Shown: positions 60,467-64,000 of the stretch, one piece after another
Position numbering within the stretch: the stretch's first letter is position 1
Layout of the letters: each line of letters opens with the position of its first letter
Assembly (NCBI RefSeq): GCF_902506165.1
Contig: NZ_LR733817.1
Span: 2,961,937-3,025,936, forward strand
Direction of reading: 5' to 3'
DNA length: 64,000 bases
DNA from: Bosea sp. 29B
Lineage (GTDB): Bacteria > Pseudomonadota > Alphaproteobacteria > Rhizobiales > Beijerinckiaceae
The notes under the pieces: model-generated
The model's input: only the letters and a program-made list of their open reading frames with translations
Databases searched by the model: none
What the model was told of the DNA's origin: nothing
Position numbers and translations under genes: made by a program

Positions 60467-62215
60467 ATGTCGCTGAACGCCCATTACGAAGACGAACTCT
60501 CCTATCTGCGCGAGCTCGGCCAGGAGTTCTCTCGGGCCAATCCGAAGCTCGCCGGCTTCCTGTCGCGCGAGGCGAGCGACCCCGATGTCGAGCGTTTGCT
60601 GGAAGGCTTCGCTTTCACCGTCGCGCGCCTGCGCCAGAAGCTCGAAGACGAGATGCCGGAGCTCGTGCACGGGCTGATCCGGCTGGTCTGGCCGCATTAT
60701 CTACGCCCGATCCCGCCGATGAGCGTCGTTGCCTTCGAGGCGGCGGCAGGCGGCGGACCTGGCGTCACGCGGGTTCCGGCGGGCATTGCGCTGGCCTCGC
60801 GACCGGTCGACGGCGTCTCCTGCCGCTTCCGCACCTGCTATCCGGTTGAGGTGCTGCCGTTTTCGATCATGCGGACCGAGAGCGAGAACCGGCCGACCAC
60901 GGCGCGGCTCGCGCTGACCCTGCAGGCGGCCGGGCGCGGCACGCTGCAGGGCCTGCAAGGCGGGCGCCTGCGGCTTTTCTTCAACACCGAGCGCGAGCCG
61001 CAGGTCGGGCGCACGCTGCTGCTCTGGCTGTCGCGCCATCTGCGGTCGATCACTGTCACCAGCGATTCCGGCGAGAGCGCCACCCTGCCGGCGAGTGCGA
61101 TCCGCCCGGTTGGCTTCGAGGACGGGGAGGGCGTCCTGCCCTATCCGTCGAACGCCTTCATCGGCTTCCGGCATTTGCAGGAATATCTCGCCTTCCCGGC
61201 CAAGTTCCTGTTCGTCGACGTGACCGGGCTCGAAGCCTTGGCGGGCCTCTCGGGCAAGGCTGCGACCTTCGCCTTCGAGTTCTCGCGGCCCTTCCCGGAT
61301 CAGGTCAGGGTGGCGGAGGGCCATGTCCGGCTGAATTGCACGCCGGTGGTCAACCTCTTCGCCCACGAGGCGCACCCGCTACGCATCGACCGCTCCCGCA
61401 GCGAGTACCGCGTCGTCGCTGGCGGGCGCGCGGGAGCGGAAATCTACGCAATCGACAAGGTTACCGGCTATCTGCAGGGCCGGGCCGAACGCATCGTCTA
61501 CGAGCCCTTCGAAGCCTTCCGCCACGATCTGCCAGGCGAGGCTGAGAGCAAGCTCTTCTATCGCGAGCGGCTGCGCCCGGCCGTGGTCGGCCGCGGCGTC
61601 GATCACTACCTCTCTTTCGTCTCGCGCCTGGAGCGGGCCTCGGCCCCGCCGGCGGAGGTGATCTCGATCGGGCTGACCTGCTCGAACGGCGCTTTGGCCG
61701 AGCGGCTGCCCGTCGGCGCGATCGACCAGCCGACCTCGGAGACGCCGGCGACCGTCAGCTTCGCCAATGTGATGGGCGTGACGCCCCATACCCCGCCGCC
61801 GATCGGCGAGAACTTGCTCTGGCGCCTGATCTCGAATCTCTCGCGCAATTACGGCTCGCTCGTCGATGTTGGGGCGCTGCGCACGCTGGTCGCGAGCTAT
61901 GATTTCCGCGCCGTGCACGATGCGCAAGCGCGCCGCCGGCTGGAACTGCTGCTGGAGGGGTTGGAAGCCTTCGAGAGCGGCGTCGAGGATGGCGTGCTGC
62001 GCGGTCAGCCGGTCCGCGTCCGCACGATCAGGTTGACCGTGGCCGAGAGCAAGATCGGCGGCGAGGCCGAGCTCTACCTGTTCGGGGCGGTGCTGGAGCG
62101 CTTCTTTGCGGTCTATGCCAGCCTCAACAGCCTGCACCGTTTCGCCATCCACGGCACCGAGAGCAAGGTCGAGTACAAATGGACGCCGCGGGCCGGCACG
62201 ACGAGCGCGACCTGA
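60467..62215 (+). CDS. tssF: Type VI secretion baseplate protein TssF
   Basis: This encodes 582 residues from MSLNAHYEDELSYLRELGQEF. Family landmarks are FLSREASDPDVERLLEGFAFTVARLRQKL, then ELVHGLIRLVWPHYLRPIPPMSV, AFPAKFLFVDVTGLEAL and CTPVVNLFAHEAHPLRIDRSRSEYRVV. TssF with TssG and TssK makes the baseplate wedge. It overlaps tssG by 37 bp, so the two are translationally linked. Confidence 0.95.
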   Translation: MSLNAHYEDELSYLRELGQEFSRANPKLAGFLSREASDPDVERLLEGFAFTVARLRQKLEDEMPELVHGLIRLVWPHYLRPIPPMSVVAFEAAAGGGPGVTRVPAGIALASRPVDGVSCRFRTCYPVEVLPFSIMRTESENRPTTARLALTLQAAGRGTLQGLQGGRLRLFFNTEREPQVGRTLLLWLSRHLRSITVTSDSGESATLPASAIRPVGFEDGEGVLPYPSNAFIGFRHLQEYLAFPAKFLFVDVTGLEALAGLSGKAATFAFEFSRPFPDQVRVAEGHVRLNCTPVVNLFAHEAHPLRIDRSRSEYRVVAGGRAGAEIYAIDKVTGYLQGRAERIVYEPFEAFRHDLPGEAESKLFYRERLRPAVVGRGVDHYLSFVSRLERASAPPAEVISIGLTCSNGALAERLPVGAIDQPTSETPATVSFANVMGVTPHTPPPIGENLLWRLISNLSRNYGSLVDVGALRTLVASYDFRAVHDAQARRRLELLLEGLEAFESGVEDGVLRGQPVRVRTIRLTVAESKIGGEAELYLFGAVLERFFAVYASLNSLHRFAIHGTESKVEYKWTPRAGTTSAT

Positions 62216-63159
62216 GCGCCGTCGCGGCGCTCGACGCTGCCACGGTCCAGTTCAACGCTCTCTGCCTTCAGCTGGAAGAAGCTTTCCCGCAGCCGGGCGG
62301 CATCGGCTCGTCCGGCTCGCCGCGGCGTGAGGCAGTGCGCTTCCGCGCCAATCCGACGCTCGGCTTTCCGGCCGAGGAGGTTGCCGCGATCGAATTGCCG
62401 GCCCGCGCCGGCGAGCCCATCGTCGTCACCGCCAATCTCTTCGGCCTGCATGGCCCGTCCTCGCCACTGCCGCCGGCTTTCACCGAGCGCATCGTCTTCG
62501 CCGAGGATGGCGGGGCGTTGCGTGACTTCTCCGACTTCTTCAACCACCGCCTGCTCGGGCTGCTCTTCCGTATCTGGAAGCACTACCGACATCAGCACCG
62601 TTATGAGGCAGGCGCGACCGATCCGATCTCTGGCGCCGTCGCTGCGCTCTTCGGCATGTTCGGCGTCGCGCAGGAGGGTGACCGGCCGGCGCGCACGCTG
62701 CTCCTGCCCTATGCCGGCGTGCTGGCATTGCACAGCCGCTCGGCCTCGGTCGTCGCCGGCGTGGTCAGCCATTATTTCGGCGTGCCCAGTGCGATCGAGG
62801 AGTTCGTGCCGCGCGAGATCCGCATCCCGGAGGAGGCGCAGTGGCGCCTCGGTGCGCCCGGCATCGAGCTCGGCGTCGATACGGTCGCCGGCGAAGCCAT
62901 GCGCGACGTCATGGGCAAGTTCCGCCTGCGACTCGGGCCGCTGACCTCCGCACAATGCGACCGGCTGCTGCCGGGTGGGCCGGACCATGCCACGCTGACC
63001 GAATTGATCCGCCTCTCGATCCGCGAGCCGCTGGACTGGGATATCGCCTTCGTGCTGGCGCCCGGAGAGGCGCGCCCATTCCGCCTCGGCGAGACACGGC
63101 TCGGCTGGTCGGGTTGGCTCGACGTCGATCCGGGCAGCCCCGTCGAATTCGTCATCTGA
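62179..63159 (+). CDS. tssG: Type VI secretion baseplate protein TssG
   Basis: This encodes 326 residues. The ImpH/VasB pattern is visible: VRFRANPTLGFPAEEVAAIE, then NLFGLHGPSSPLPPAFTE, FSDFFNHRLLGLLFRIWKHYRHQHRY and LLPYAGVLALHSRSASVVAGVVSHYFGVP. It partners TssF in the baseplate. The FHA gene follows after 113 bp, which contains a 12-bp palindrome (CCGACCGGTCGG, 63228-63239) of unknown meaning. Confidence 0.94.
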   Translation: MDAAGRHDERDLSAVAALDAATVQFNALCLQLEEAFPQPGGIGSSGSPRREAVRFRANPTLGFPAEEVAAIELPARAGEPIVVTANLFGLHGPSSPLPPAFTERIVFAEDGGALRDFSDFFNHRLLGLLFRIWKHYRHQHRYEAGATDPISGAVAALFGMFGVAQEGDRPARTLLLPYAGVLALHSRSASVVAGVVSHYFGVPSAIEEFVPREIRIPEEAQWRLGAPGIELGVDTVAGEAMRDVMGKFRLRLGPLTSAQCDRLLPGGPDHATLTELIRLSIREPLDWDIAFVLAPGEARPFRLGETRLGWSGWLDVDPGSPVEFVI

Positions 63160-63272
63160 GGTCCAGTTGCGTCACATGATTGTTGTTCGCCTCGCCCAAC
63201 CTTGCGCCAGCAGCGCCAAGAGCCGGCCCGACCGGTCGGCGGGGCATGCGTTGATGTGGGGCCGGGGGTAAG

Positions 63273-64000
63273 ATGAGACTGCTGCTGACCGTGCTCGGGC
63301 TGCAACGCAGCACGCTCGGCGATCGGTCTACGCATATCTTCGGGGAAGCGGGTGGCACGCTCGGGCGCAGCGCCAGCTGCGACTGGATTCTGCCTGATGA
63401 GCGCAACACGCTTTCGGCCCGGCACGCCCGCATCTCGCATAACGGCCGCGGCTTCCTGATCACCGATACCAGCACCAACGGCGTCTATCTCAACGCGGTC
63501 GATGCGCCGCTCGGGCGCGACCAGAGTGCGCCGCTGAGCAATGGCGACACCATCTACCTCGCCGACTACATCATCTCGGTCGCGATCTTGCGCGAGGAAT
63601 CGGCACCTGCACCGATGCCTGTCCCCATGCCGGTCGCCGCAATACCACCGGCACCTGCGCTGCAGCCGATCCCCGTCGCAGCGCCAGCCATTCCGATGGG
63701 CCTGGAGCTGCCAGCACCTGCGCCTGTCATGCCCGCATCGATACCGGCTGTGGCGCAACGCCAGCCGACACAAGTCCCTGGCTTGATCCCGGATGATTTC
63801 GACTTCAGCGACCTTGCCCCGGCAAGGCCGCAGGCCGTTCCGGCAACCGCGATGCCCATGCAGGTCGCATCGCCGCCGGCCCCGGTCATGCCAATGTCTC
63901 CGGTCGAGCCTGTCATGTCCCAGCAGGCACCCGCCGCGGCGGTCGATCCACTCGCCTTGTTGCGCCAGCGCGCCATGGCACGGGCCGCCTCGATCGACCT
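63273..64000 (+). CDS. FHA-domain protein of the type VI secretion locus (3' truncated)
   Basis: The ATG at 63273 follows GGGGGTAAG, and the frame stays open to the end of the window, 242 residues. The FHA domain occupies residues ~22-100: GGTLGRSASCDWILPDE, NTLSARHARIS and TDTSTNGVYLN are the phosphothreonine-binding loops. A long Pro/Ala/Met-rich linker follows with PVPMPVAAIPPAPALQPI. TagH/Fha proteins read Thr phosphorylation by PpkA-type kinases and switch the T6SS on. The matching kinase is not in the window; an RsbU-type phosphatase gene lies 7 kb upstream. Confidence 0.9.
   Translation, partial: MRLLLTVLGLQRSTLGDRSTHIFGEAGGTLGRSASCDWILPDERNTLSARHARISHNGRGFLITDTSTNGVYLNAVDAPLGRDQSAPLSNGDTIYLADYIISVAILREESAPAPMPVPMPVAAIPPAPALQPIPVAAPAIPMGLELPAPAPVMPASIPAVAQRQPTQVPGLIPDDFDFSDLAPARPQAVPATAMPMQVASPPAPVMPMSPVEPVMSQQAPAAAVDPLALLRQRAMARAASID

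Overview
The window looks like chromosomal DNA from a high-GC alphaproteobacterium, most likely a Hyphomicrobiales member of the Bosea/Methylobacterium/Chelatococcus type. This rests on base composition, ATGA-coupled operons, a DUF1127 gene, NasST-type nitrate control, an AapJ-like binding protein and a NodT-type outer membrane factor; the genus is inference. I saw no tRNA, rRNA, CRISPR array, insertion sequence or integrase.

Layout. 1-3862: 3' part of a large autotransporter. 3919-8644: DUF1127 protein, a MocR-type regulator (with a perfect palindrome between the two), the AMPylase SelO, and an L-serine dehydratase. 8723-17991: a four-gene minus-strand RND efflux operon (outer membrane factor, adaptor, two different permeases). 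18191-30565: a complete nitrate assimilation locus: nasT-nasS, then nrtA, FAD oxidoreductase, nitrate reductase, nrtB, nrtC, nirA and an unusual NADPH reductase. It has two sigma-54-type promoters and a two-hairpin ANTAR-target leader upstream of nrtA. 30740-30916 is a decayed serine dehydratase copy, followed by threonine aldolase.

32158-40734 is the most intriguing part. It is an apparently uncharacterised catabolic cluster: an aromatic-amino-acid-lyase-fold protein lacking the canonical Ala-Ser-Gly cofactor triad, a GntR/UTRA regulator, two enoyl-CoA hydratases, a metal-dependent hydrolase, a carboxymuconolactone-decarboxylase-like protein, a CoA transferase, a glutathione transferase and an amino-acid binding protein. 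Three copies of an 18-bp palindrome lie in front of its divergent units and suggest one regulon.

41131-50978 (minus) and 56293-64000 (plus) are two arms of a type VI secretion (T6SS) locus. The minus arm carries spike/adaptor/cargo genes (DUF2169-pentapeptide fusion, pentapeptide protein, PAAR-like DUF4150, an unrecognised 497-residue protein, DUF3540, a TPR protein, a transglutaminase-like protein) plus an OmpA-type protein. The plus arm carries tssA, B, C, E, F, G and the start of an FHA gene. Between the arms lie a four-gene periplasmic redox operon (cytochrome c, membrane protein, di-heme peroxidase, cupredoxin) and an RsbU-type phosphatase. tssH, D, I, J, K, L and M are not in the window.
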